Shown piece by piece: positions 34,717 to 45,744 of a DNA stretch of 64,000 nucleotides. The notes beneath the pieces are model-generated. The model worked only from the letters and a program-made list of their open reading frames with translations, had not been told where the DNA came from and searched no databases. Location of the stretch: assembly GCA_028583685.1 (NCBI GenBank), contig JAMXIF010000015.1:57839591-57903590 (forward strand), given 5' to 3'. The translations under genes were made by a program, and so were the position numbers. Source of the DNA: Petaurus breviceps papuanus. Its lineage: Eukaryota > Chordata > Mammalia > Diprotodontia > Petauridae. Each line of letters opens with the position of its first letter. The stretch's first letter is position 1.

Positions 34717-34809
34717 ATGGCTCAAGAATCTCCCAAAAATTCAGCAGCAGAAATTCCAGTGACCAGCAATGGAGAAGTGGAAGATTCACACGGGCATGGC
34801 TTTAGCAGG
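34717..34809 (+). CDS. ARFIP1: Arfaptin-1, first coding exon (residues 1-31)
   Basis: Arfaptin-1 is a BAR-domain protein that senses curved membranes and binds Arl1, Arf and Rac GTPases at the trans-Golgi. The exon starts after the acceptor AG at 34706-34707, has start codon ATG at 34717 in an ideal Kozak context (accATGg), and ends at 34809 before the donor gtatga, in phase 0. The 31 residues begin MAQESPKNSAAEIPVT and end GFSR. This matches the N-terminus known for mammalian arfaptin-1; residues 1-21 appear the same as I recall for human, and differences cluster in the last ten. This part is the disordered tail ahead of the amphipathic helix and BAR domain, whose exons lie beyond the window or were not recognised. 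An alternative acceptor at 34709-34710 would not change the protein. Confidence 0.93.
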
Positions 34810-34829
34810 GTATGACATATTTTTTGGTT

Positions 34830-35660
34830 TTAAAGCAAAGAATCACTAAATCATTGTTATTCCTTAAATGTTAAGGTAAAGATAACAGACAAAAGTTAGC
34901 ATAAGGATACTTTTTGGGGAAGGAATATTTCCATGTATTAAATATTAATGTGATGGGATGCTGTAATGCCATGCACGAGCAGCTTTCCAGAAGAATGCTA
35001 CTGTCAGCAGCTTTTAAGGTTCTGATTACACAGTGTAGTGAACACTGTATGTATTCCATAATAAATCAAAGCAAAACAACTTATCACAGAAAATCACTGT
35101 ATAGTATTCACAACAGCTTATCATTAAAATGGCCACATAGTTTTCACCAAAGTGGTAATAATATTTAGAACAAAGAACAATCATCTCAAAGTACAGTAGT
35201 CAAAGTCTTCCACTCATGGGGCACACTAAATTAACTCAATCAGTCACTAATTCAACAATGATTACTAAGTATCATTAATCACTAAGTATAATCATTAGAG
35301 AATACACAAACCCTCCACCCCTTAGGTCATTAGTAAACTGTAATTCCATAATTACTCAGTACCTAAGGAGAGGTCTTTTCATCTTGACTTGGGGCCAGTT
35401 CTCAGATTCCCTGTATCCCCTTCTGTGGTCCCAGATTCTTCCAGGGTTTACCAGACTGTTACCTGGGTTCAGTGGCAGACAGCTCCCAGTTCCTTGTCCA
35501 GCTCTCTGGGTAGGTCCTGCTCCACAAAGAAGTTCACAGGGTCCAGTCCATCTCAGATCCTTCACAATTTCTGCTACCAGAAATTCAAGGCTCTGGAATA
35601 TTTAGATACATGGCTGGTTACCCACCACCACATACATGCTTCTTTTTGCTAAAAAATTTA
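34830..35660. other. Intron 2 start, unassigned block
   Basis: Contains words repeated locally (taatcactaagta near 35275-35290) and a GC-richer part at 35380-35600. It may be an old repeat, but no family could be named. Small open frames on both strands at 35356-35652 are not recognisable. Confidence 0.35.
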
Positions 35661-35872
35661 GCTCATTTAGGAAATCCTTACAAAAATGTAGACGACTTAA
35701 AACAGCATTTTCTTTCATTCTTAAGTTAGTTATGTATAACCATCCATGATATCCATATCCATAATAAAGCTAGGTCTTCAGTTAAGTGTTTTCTAAGTAT
35801 ATAGTTTTCCATAGCATCCAAAAATCAATTAGTGGGAATTGAACCTTGAAAATTTTTATTGTTTAAAAGTTT

Positions 35873-36065
35873 GAGGGTTGTTTTTTTTTTTTTTTTTTTT
35901 TTTTGGCTTTTGCTTTTTGGAGGTAGAGGAAGGGCAGTGGGGTTAAGTGACTTGCCCAAGGTCACATAGCTAGTAAAGTGTGTCAAGTGTCTGAGGCTGG
36001 ATTTGAACTTAGGTCCTCCTGACTCCAAGGCCAGTGCTTCATTCACTGTGCCACCTAGCCACCCC
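35873..36065 (-). repeat. Marsupial tRNA-derived SINE
   Basis: Reversed complete copy with a long T-tail. A perfect 13-base duplication (tgtttaaaagttt) flanks it at 35860-35872 and 36066-36078. The 100-codon minus open frame here is a SINE by-product. Confidence 0.93.
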
Positions 36066-36079
36066 TGTTTAAAAGTTTT

Positions 36080-36540
36080 AAGGATTGATTCCACTTGTTT
36101 GAAGTAAAAATCTGTCACTTTGTCCATTTAAAAGAAGATGAATTTCCTGATGTATAATTTAATTGAATAATATTGAAAAAAAAATCCACCTGAACCTGAA
36201 ACTTTAAACTTGAAGCATCTTTATTGTAGCATATTCTTAACATGGGATTTCAGCTCTCTCAGTCAACATAGAATGTCTTACAGATGAAGAGAACTCTTAA
36301 AAATCTGAACACATATGGTGTTTTCACTCTGGGTTTCATTCATTCTTATGTTTGACAATGTGAACACTCACATTGTCACAAATAAAAAGAATTTGGTGTA
36401 TAAATGATAATACTTCATTTTAAAAAAATAAGGTTCAAAATTTGCCATGTATAGAGTTAAGAGATGAATTGTTATTGGTTAGCTTTTAGGCAGGATTGAA
36501 AAAGTAAAAGATAAAAGAACTTTTTGGTAAGATGTAGAAT
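36080..36540 (+). other. Intron 2, nothing recognised
   Basis: AT-rich DNA. A short perfect inverted pair, caatgtgaacactcacattg, sits at 36356-36375. Confidence 0.45.
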
Positions 36541-36544
36541 TGTT

Positions 36545-36690
36545 TGGGACCTTAAGAATATCCAGTTCAGCCCACTCTTTTTAGGGCTGACAGAACTGTG
36601 ACCTACATGAGTAAAGTGACTTGTCCCAGGTCACACAGGTAGTAATTGGCAGAGCTGAGATTTTAGCATTCTCTCTACTATATGATGATA
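36545..36690 (-). repeat. MIR-family SINE
   Basis: Words aagtgacttgtcccaggtca, cacaggtagtaattggcaga and gctgagattttagcattctc are a reversed MIR. Confidence 0.7.
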
Positions 36691-37639
36691 GCAAGAATTT
36701 TAGCTGGTTATAGAACATTTTTTTTTTAATTAAGTAGATAATAAAGAATGCTTTTTTTTTTTATTCATGAAGAATGCTGTACCAGAGAAATGAAAACCAA
36801 TAAATGCACTTCTTGAGAACTTACTGGTGTTTTCATATCTTGCTGTCCTTTGGATTTTTATCCTAAATTGTCTCCCTAAAATCCTACCAGAGGAAAAAAA
36901 ATGCATTCTTCATATTCATTATCCCCAAAATGGATATGAACTTTATGGCATGATGTGTCTAGAAGGGTGCTTGACCACAATAAGCCAGTCAGTCTCTTCT
37001 CTTCACCCTCTTAAATAAAAAGAATTCTAATCCCCAAACTTCTGTTTCTAATGCTGCCCTCCTGTTGTAAACAAATACATCACACAGACCTCTTATCCTT
37101 TCAGTAAACCAGAAGTCTGGAATCCTTTATTTAAAATGCAGAGTTTTAAAGGACAGTTGTCTATAGAGAGCAATCAGTGGAACAGATTAGGGCATACCAT
37201 ATAGAGAAGGAAATGAAACTATTCAATAAATCCCCAAACCCCAGTTACAGAGGTAAGAACTCAACTTTTGACAAAAACTGTAAGGAAAATTTGACAACAG
37301 TTTAACCCAAATTAGGTTTAGATGAATACCTCACAAGATGTATATACCCAGAGAAGCTCCAAATGTATCCATGACAAATATAAAAGGTCATATCATGAAT
37401 AAGTTTGAGCACAAGGAAGAAATTATCTTTCAGATCTATGGATGGAGAAAGTTTATGACCAAACAGAGCATAGAGAGATTCACAAAAGATTAAAAATAGA
37501 CAAGATTTATTGCATAAAATTTGCAAGTTTTTGCACAAATATAATACAGCCAAGATTGGAAGGGAAACAATCAATGGGGAGAAAACCCTACAGTAAATTT
37601 CTCTGATAAATATCTTGTTTCCAAGATAGCTAAGAAAAG

Positions 37640-38410
37640 GATTCAAATTTGTAAAACTAAGAGCCGTTATTCAGTTGATAAATAGTCAAAGGATGTGAAC
37701 AGGAAAAAAATTAATATATTAATAACCTTATGAAAAAATTCTCCAAAATCATTAACAATTAGGAAAATGTAAATTAAAGCAGTGCAGTACCTCTCACCCA
37801 TCAGATTGGCAGAGTTGACAAATTGACAAATATTTGGTGGACAGGCACATTGATGTGCTATTGGTGGTACTGTAAATTAGTATAGCCATTCTGGAAAGCA
37901 GTTTGGTACTATGCCCCAGTTTTTAAACTCTGCATTCCCCTTTGGTCCAGTGATGCTGCTGCTAAGCCTTTGCCCCAGAGAGATCAAAGAAAGAGGAAAT
38001 GAACATATATATGAAATATTTTAGCAGCTCTTTTTGTGGAGGCAAAGGATTAGAAACTGAGGGGGTACCCAGCATTTGGGGAATGACTGAATAAGTCATG
38101 GTATATGAATGTGATGGAATACTCTTATGCTATAAGAAATGATGAAGTGAATGGCTTCAGAGAAACCTAGGAAGATTTGTGTGAATGGATGTAATGTGAA
38201 GTGAGCAGAACCAAAACTATTTCTACAATAATAACAATATTGTAAAGGCAAAGAGCTTTGAAAGACTTGTTTGGTTGGGGGGGCGGGGGCATAGCTAATG
38301 TGGGGGTTTGTTTTGCTTGACTATACATATTTGTTACAAGGGCTTTTTTTTTAATGGGGAGGGGAGTGGGGAATGGAAGGGAGAGAAAATAAATCCTTAT
38401 TAGTTTAAAA
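37640..38410 (+). mobile_element. L1 LINE 3' end (ORF2 tail and 3' UTR)
   Basis: In order: aatagtcaaaggatgtgaac, ttaggaaaatgtaaattaaa, cacccatcagattggcagag, attggtggtactgtaaatta, tagccattctggaaagcagt, ggggaatgactgaataagtc, tatgaatgtgatggaatact, gtgaagtgagcagaaccaaa. This is the conserved tail of marsupial L1 ORF2 followed by a 3' UTR and an A-rich end. It is 5'-truncated and has many stops, so it is old. The 37030-37640 part to its left may belong to it but was not recognised. Confidence 0.8.
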
Positions 38411-38419
38411 AATTAAAAA

Positions 38420-40365
38420 TAAATTAACTTGTCTTTATCAATGTTTAGGCAGGCATTCAAAATGTTAAAATATGTTGCATAATGAATTCTTAAGGTGCAC
38501 AAGATCCTGCCACCATAAATTTACAAAATCTTCCTTTGTATCTTTAATAACAGTAAGTGGGAGAGTAATTATGACCCTATATGACAAAACTTTTATATTA
38601 CTTTTTTACTTTGGTCCAAATTCATTGAGGAAGTACAGTTATTAAAATTATATTGCATAATGTGGTCATAGGCAGTGAAGACCACTAAGTCAAAGTTGTT
38701 GTCAACAAAAGAATTTAAAGATATTTTTTTAACCAGATCTGCAGAAACACTTGAATAGTTTATTTTTCACCAATTTTCCCCTTCTTTAAACTCATTAGTA
38801 TCTGAACAGTGTCTTTTACTAATTTTATGTGGAGTGCTTTGACAGTGTTGCAGACTCAAGGGATTACTAGGTTTGGTCATAACTTGGCTGCCCAGTAGAG
38901 GCTGCTGTGACCTAAGCTGTGGAATTGGAAAGAGCACTTTTTAGGTGGTAACTGTAACTGCTTGATTTCTTGGCTTCATTAATGGTTTGCTTTTTTAACC
39001 TACTCATTGGGATCTTTGTGATACTCTTGTATTTATATTCTGAGGCTCTCAAATATGTAGTGTGGAGGTTGTAATGAAGAGTATTCAAATAAAAAAAATA
39101 TTTTGTCATTGAATGACAAAAATTGGCCATCTTTTCACCTCTAGGTTTGATTCCTCTTTTAGATAGGTGTAGGATAGCTTGTGATGGAGCAGTTTTGAGT
39201 GATGTTAGCATTGATCTGCTATCACTGGAAAACAGAATGTTACATTTTTCTGTCTTTCTTGTCACAGCCCATGGATAGGGCTGCCATCTCCTCACCAGCA
39301 ATACGCCTGCCCTCAAATACTTTTGAAGCCTGAAAGAGTAAAAAAGTTCATCTTGTACTGCCGAAGATAAACTAAACTGGCATACATCAGGAGCCATTGA
39401 CACCAGTGTGAGAAGATGATTGAAGGGCCATATCTTTGGACTAAATACTGTTTATTAAAACCATAATAAGACAAATTACATGCTACTCAGGGGAGTAAGG
39501 AAATCTTTGGCACAATATCACAGACCTAGAAGTGCACCTGAAGTGCAGGAAATCTTCACTGTGCTGAGATTGCCCACAGTATTCCCTCTTAAGAATTAAT
39601 TAGTAGAGAGGATTGCCTCCAGCCATCAATACCATCAACCCAAATTCTTGCCTGAGTGAAGAAAATGAGCAAACATTTTTGTGTTACATAAAACCTCAAA
39701 CTGCAATAAAATAAAAAGTCTTCTTTTCCAATCAGTGGCTAAATGGGATAAATTCCACCCTCCTTCTCCTCAGACGTTTTTTAAAAGCTTAGAAATCTTT
39801 AAGAAAAACTGTATAATACTTTTTGACCTTATAGCATGTATCCAGAATAAATGCTATTATCATGTCTGCCACAAGTGTCAGGACTTTACTTTGTAAGTGA
39901 TTCTTATAGTACCACCTTTCCCTTACTTCAGCCTCTCCCCACGCCTATTACCATGCTTTGCATGTAATGGTTCAGTATTTGTGTATTGGTGTCAATATTA
40001 GTGAGTTTATTAGTTAATTATATCTTCAGCAGTTTTAAGGATTGAAAAAATAAAAGGATAGGGAAATGATACTTTGAGCTTTGTTAAATTTAAGTTGCAA
40101 GCAGGGTTTTTCCATCTTCCAAGTACTGGCCTTTTGAGGGAATGCTTTTCAGATAAACTATTAAATAATTTAAAAGTCTATGTCTCTTAAACATATTAAA
40201 TTATATTAAAATTATGTGTCAGGCCCCCTGTTGATAAAAGACCTGAACTAGAGCGGTAGCTGTGAGAAATGAAAGATGGGACAAGATGCTAGAATTCGTT
40301 AGGTTCAGTAAGATTTGACAACTGATTTGATATAGAGGGAAAGGGAAGAGTAAAAGGTGTTGATA
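38420..40365 (+). other. Intron 2, no repeat recognised
   Basis: AT-rich and apparently single-copy. It includes a 163-codon minus-strand open frame at 38912-39403 with no recognisable domain (see findings). Confidence 0.4.
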
Positions 40366-40369
40366 ATAA

Positions 40370-40592
40370 TTTACATAATACTTAATAAATGATGTAGCAC
40401 TTTAAGGTTTATAAAAGCTTTATATGCATTTTTAAAATTTGAATCTTACAACTCTTTCATGTAGAGACTACAGGTATTAGTCCCATTTTACAGATAAAGA
40501 AATTGAGACTGGGGAGGTTAAGTAAATTACTCATAATCACACAGCTGTTATGTGTCAGAGGTAGGGGTTTAAATTCCACGTCTGGAATTCTA
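40370..40592 (-). repeat. MIR-family SINE
   Basis: Reversed tail and core (tagtcccattttacagataa), reversed boxes (aatcacacagctgttatgtg). Confidence 0.7.
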
Positions 40593-40596
40593 CCTG

Positions 40597-40708
40597 CTAT
40601 AAGCTCCTTGAGAATAGAAATTGCTTCGTTCTTTGTATTTGTGTCCCTCATGCCTAGCACAATTTCTGGCACGTAGTAAGCACTTAAGAAATATTTTTTG
40701 ATTGATTT
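40597..40708 (+). repeat. L2 LINE 3' end
   Basis: Words ctataagctccttgagaata, catgcctagcacaatttctg, gtagtaagcacttaagaaat and a ttgattgatt end. Confidence 0.75.
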
Positions 40709-40861
40709 ATTATACCAAACTGCTTCCCAAGGCTGGTTCCAGCAAAATCTGGTAGGATGGAGATGCTCTCAACAGAAATAGGAAAGTCTGAAGAAGTAAA
40801 AGGGTTGGAGAGATCTAATTAGTTGTAGTTTGGACTTGTGTTTGAGATGCCAATACCGCAA

Positions 40862-41030
40862 GAGTTCTTAAACAATTTTGTATCATGTACTCCATTGGCA
40901 ATCTGAAGCCTATGAACCCCTTCTCAAATTCTTATAAAATTCATTTTTAAAAAATAGAGGATTACAAAGTAAAATAATTATATTAAAATAGTTATTAAAA
41001 TATTTTTTAAAATAAACTCATACAAAAACT
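40862..41030 (+). mobile_element. Old hAT-like DNA element fragment (left part)
   Basis: It shares the order gttcttaa, gtatcatgtactcc, aagcctatgaaccccttct, ggattacaaagtaaaa with 50297-50485. The right end seen in that copy (aacccaggttaaaaactcc, inverted to the left end) is missing here because HAL1 copy D lies at this point. Confidence 0.5.
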
Positions 41031-41629
41031 GGGGCAGAGTCAAGATGGTGAAGTAGAAGCAGGACCTCCTAGCAGTTCCGGCTTCCACCTTCCCCAATCA
41101 GTGTGAAAAAGGGACTCTGACAAAGTTTGAAGCTGCAGAACCCACAAAATGACACAGAGAAGCTAACCTTCTGCCGAGGACAGCTCGGCAGGCCAGCAGG
41201 AATAGGCCAGTGCAGCACTCTGGGAGCCGAGCCCAGGCCCAGGTGAGCTGGAGGTTGACCAGCCACCGGCCAGAGGGAATCCAGATCACCAGCAGCTGTG
41301 GCAATCCAGAATTATCAACACATAGATGTGAAGGACAAAGTGAGAGGTCAGTACAGTCTGGATTGGATACAGCAGAGTGTAGGGGGACCAAGCAGCAATC
41401 TGAGGGGTAATCGCTCTTGCTTTAACCTGCTTGGATCTGGATTGCAGTCTAGGGTAGAGGTCCTGGGTGTGTGTCCAGCTTGCCAGAGCGTGTGAAGGCC
41501 TCAGAGAGGGCACCCATATAATACCTCCGGCAGCTGAGAAACCCCAGCGTTTGGGACGAAAGCGCCCCTGTCTGGTGGCAGAGTCCCACTGTGGCAAAAA
41601 GCGCAGGGGTCAAGTGACTGAGGGGCAAC

Positions 41630-42682
41630 ATGACCAGGCAAAGGAAGCAAAGCAAACAGAAGATTCCAACATTAGATTCCTATTTGGGGGACAAAAAGGA
41701 GCAAAGCATAGAACAGGAGGAAGACAGTGAAGTTAGAACTCCTGCACCAAAAGCTTCAAAGGAAAATACGAGCTGGTTACAGGCCATAGAGGACCTTAAG
41801 AAGCAGATAAGAGAAGTGTAGGAAAAATTAGGAAGAGAAATGAGAACAATGCAAGAAAATTATGAAATGAGTGTCAACAGCCTGACTGAGGAAAGTACCA
41901 CCTTAAAAAATAGACTAACTCAAATGGCAAAAGAGGCTCAAAAAGGCAATAAGGAGAAGAATTCCTTAAAAAGCCAAATTTGCCAGATGGAAAAAGAATC
42001 TCAAAAGCTCACTGAGGAGAATCATTGCTTCAGAATTAGATTGGAGCAAATAGAAGCTAATGATTTTATGAGAAATCAAGATGCTGTAAAACAGATGCAA
42101 ACAAATGAAAGAATAGAAGGCAATGTGAAATATCTCATGGGAAAAACCATTGACCTGGAAAATAGGTCCAGGAGAGATAAGTTAAAAATTATTGGACTAC
42201 CTGAAAGCTATGATCAAAGAAAGAACTTAGAAATCATCCTCCAGGAAGTTCTCAAAGAAAACTGCCCTGCTGTTTTAGAACCAGAGGGCAAAATGGAGGT
42301 TGAAACAATCTACCAATCACCTCCTGAAAAAGATCCCAAAAAGAAAACACCTAGGAATATTATAGCCAAGTTCTGGAATTCCCAAATCAAAGTGACAATA
42401 TTACAAGCAGCCTGGAAGAAACAATTTTAATATTGTGGAAACACAATCAGGATAACCCAGGATCTGGCAGCTTCTTCACTGAGGGATAGAAGGGCTTGGA
42501 ATATGATATTCCGGAGGTCAAAGGAGCTGGGATTAAAACCAAGAGTCACCTACCCAGAAAAACTGAGTATCATGTTTCAGGGGAAAATATGGTCATTCAG
42601 TGGAATAGAGGACTTTCAAGCATTTTTGACAGAGTTGAATAGAAAATCTGACATTCAGATGCAAGAAGCAAGAGAAGCATGA
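41630..42682 (+). pseudogene. ORF1 of HAL1 copy D, nearly intact
   Basis: L1 ORF1p-type RNA-binding chaperone of 350 codons in one frame, interrupted by two in-frame stops (TAG at 41819-41821 and TAA at 42428-42430) and with a 3-residue deletion near the end relative to copy E. Order: basic N-terminus (MTRQRKQSKQKIPTLDS), long coiled coil (about residues 45-165, e.g. MEKESQKLTEENHCFR), RRM-like domain opening at ENRSRRDKLKIIGLPES, and C-terminal domain with RVTYPEKLSIMFQGKIW, equivalent to the YPAKLSF stretch of human ORF1p. It ends QEAREA. The protein is usually about 340 residues in L1, so this one is full-sized. Confidence 0.85.
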
Positions 42683-43448
42683 GGAGGTAAACAGGGAAAA
42701 GAAATAAGGAACTTATCAAAGTTGAACTATTAACATTCCTACATGGAAAAACAATAATTGTAACTTATGAAACTTTTCTCAGTAGTTGAAGGGAATAGAA
42801 ATATATATATATATATATCTATATATGAGGGTAGATGGGCATATGAATATATATGTGAATGTGTGTATATATGTTTACAGGTATACATAGATAGAGGGCA
42901 CAGGACCAATTTAATAGGAAGGAATAATACTTAAAAGGTGAAATTAAGAGGTAAGAGAAGAATATAATGAGAGGAGATGGGGAGAGACAGAATGGGGTAA
43001 ACTATCTCATATAGAAGAGGCGAGAGAAAATGGTTACAATTGAGGGGAAGAATAGGAAGGCAAAAGGGAATGGGTCAACCTTATTCTCATTGAATTTGGC
43101 TTGGGGAGGGAATGAAATACACACTAAATAGGGTATCTCACCCTTCAGGAGTGTAGGAGGGAAAGGGGATGAGAGGGGAGATGATGAAAGGGAGGGCAAG
43201 CTGGGGGAGGGAAGTTGGAAGCACCCACTTTTGAAAAGGGACGGGATCAAAGTAGAGAATAGAACAAGTTGGAAGTGGGATAGGAGGGAGGGAAATATAG
43301 TCAGTCTTTTACAATATATCTACTATGTTACTGTTTTGCATTAGCTACACATGTGCAACCTATACTGAACTGCTTATCTTCCCAGTCAGGGTGGGTGACA
43401 AGGGAGGAAGGGAATGAATATGGAATTCAGAGTTTTAAAATCAAATGT

Positions 43449-43449
43449 T

Positions 43450-43493
<44 letters not shown>
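43449..43493. repeat. (TA)n microsatellite inside copy D
   Basis: About 22 TA units at the junction of the two 3' tail modules. The same position carries (TA)n in copy F and shorter versions in C and E. Confidence 0.9.
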
Positions 43494-43498
<5 letters not shown>

Positions 43499-43689
43499 GG
43501 TATTATTAATACTATTTTACATGTAATTGCGAAATATGCCCACTGGAAAAGTCGAAAGGGGTATGGGAGAAAATATGGGAGAGAGCAGATTGGAGGAAGG
43601 GATGTCCTGTGGGACTGCTATTTTGGGGCTGTGGGTAGGGGGCAAACGGGGAGAAAATTTGTAACTCAAGTAATTAATATTTTTAAATT

Positions 43690-45740
43690 GTTACTTTAAG
43701 AGTATGCTTCAAAATTTGGTGTTTGGAGAAGATATAGTCACTCCACCAACCACTTACTACATACATTGAGAAAGGAAAAGAAGAGGCCCAGTATAGAGCT
43801 TTGGGGGACATGTTGGCTTCCAAAGTGAGAGATGCATGATGATTTAGCGGAAGATTGAGAAGGAATAGCAAGAAGAAAATCAAGACGGCAGTGTCACAGT
43901 AACAAAGGAAGAAGAGAGTGTTCAGAAAGAGTGAGACTGACAGCATTAGAAGCTGCAAAGAGAGCAAACAGAAGTAAGGCTGAGAAAAGACACTTGTATA
44001 TATTGGAGATCATCATTGACATTTAGAGAGCAGTTTATCCCATAGTGGTGTCAGAAGCCAGATTGTAAGAGGGTGAGAATCTCATCATTTTCCTTAACCT
44101 TTTAAATTATAGTACTGAATTGCTGACAGTGCTCTGCATGTTTCCAATTATGTGTACTCTCCAGTATATTTGGTAAGTGCCCTATGTCATATGGTGTTTG
44201 GGTATGTGCCCAGTTCAGAACATCTTTTAGATGGGGCAAAGTATGCTTTTTAAAGTCTGTTAACATGGTAAGTTCTTCCACCAAAGTCCTATTCTGGTTT
44301 GTGGCTTGGAGGTGACTCTGGGTTCTTGAAGGCTATACCAGTGGAGCACAAATTCTTTCCAAGTTGCAAAAGGCCTTGCAAAGAACAGGCCTTAAAGATA
44401 TAGACCTGTTGTCTGAAAACTACACTAGCATAGTTAAAGAAAGTTTATCACTAATTTAGCTACAGTGTGATCACTTTTATTTATTTTGCCAAAAGAGACC
44501 CTTTCCTAAGATATCTGTGCCAAAATATTTTAGTTTTATGTAATCAAAATTGACTCTTTTATCTTCAGTGAATCTATTAAGATGGGTTGCAGTCTGCCTT
44601 GGTAGAAGGATTGCTCACCTGAGTGAAATCCTGGATCTTTGGGATATTTAAGTAATATGCTAGCTTATTCTGCACAGTCTAGCTTTATTGTGTCCTTGTT
44701 TCATGAATGTTACTCTGGGTTCTTGAAGAAAGAAAATGCTTGTGGAACACAAACTCTCTCTGGTTTTAGTATTCTAGAAAGATTTTGAGTATAGTTCCAG
44801 CGACAGACTATATCTGCTATATGGAGATTAGCCTGGCTGAATATGGGGAGACTCACCCCCTGTAGGTGGTAATGTGTCTTTGGTTAAGACAAACTCATGA
44901 ACCAGAGAGAAATAGAAAATGGCCTTGGTCTTGTATTATTCCCTTACGATTCTATAAATAACAGTGCCAGAGTGACAGAATTTGTATATAGTAACTTGGC
45001 ACTTTAGAAGCTAGGCCCTGGAACAGTGACTGAGTGGACCTAATACAGGAATGAAATTATATGTGTGTCCATTACTAATATTGTCATTGAAAAACAGGAA
45101 AAATTAATGAAAGACAAGCCATAAACATAGGCTATCATCATTTTCTAAGGAAGTTTAAATAATCCAAATCATTTACCATGACAAGGAGACCAAAAGGACC
45201 TTTGAAAACTCTATAAACAGATGATCTTCTTGGGGTAGAGAGGAGTTAAGCAACCAAGTACAGCCTTGGATTCGAAGATAAATTTGTTTATAAAATCTTA
45301 GCAGGGGTAATGGTAAAGATTAAAAATGTCATTGCCTCATGACATGCCAAGAAGTAGTTTACATAAAGTTTGTTGGTGAGAGATCTAATTAAGCCAGCTA
45401 ATCCTGAGATTATGTAAGATTGAAACTGGGAGGAAGATAGCTCAGAAATGAAAAATAGAAGAAATCTGTAAAAGATTTCCGTAGCAAAATCTTTTCTCAA
45501 TCAGTTACAGTAGAACCATCACATTTTTACTGTTATGAAAGAGAGGGAGAAAAGCTAGACTGGACCACATAATGCCCAGAAGAGGTCTGTGCTGGAAGCA
45601 ATTCTATTCTGAGGGCATTGAGGAACCAAATCTTAAAATAATCTGAAAGGAGGGAAACACTTGAAAAGAAAAATCAAAATCTTCAAATTATTGTTTTCAA
45701 AGACTATCCGGAAACTGGCAACTACTAATCTGTCTCTTAA
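43690..45740 (+). other. Intron 2, mostly unassigned
   Basis: 43765-44090 resembles an old L2/L3-type repeat (agctttgggggacatgttgg, gtggtgtcagaagccagatt). From 44100 on nothing was recognised except a diverged direct repeat (ctctgggttcttgaag at 44311 and 44711). Confidence 0.4.
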
Positions 45741-45744
45741 TTTT

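Larger units (their letters stand above)
41031..43670 (+). mobile_element. HAL1-type half-L1, copy D (near full length)
   Basis: It starts ggggcagagtcaagatggtg and has about 600 bases of 5' UTR, ORF1 at 41630-42682, the L1 inter-ORF spacer (42683-about 43240), then two 3' tail modules separated by a (TA)n tract (43449-43493). No ORF2 sequence occurs. The first tail module has acatgtgcaacctatactga, which matches the marsupial L1 3' UTR. No clear flanking duplication was found. It is one of the youngest copies judged by ORF1 integrity. Confidence 0.88.

Noticed and set aside
35825-36127. 100-codon minus-strand open frame
   Set aside because: It reads through a SINE in reverse and has a poly-Lys end from the A-tail.
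41630-42430. A host gene with a coiled coil and ENRSRR motif
   Set aside because: The same protein recurs in seven places with L1-type 5' and 3' ends, so it is L1 ORF1p and not a host gene.
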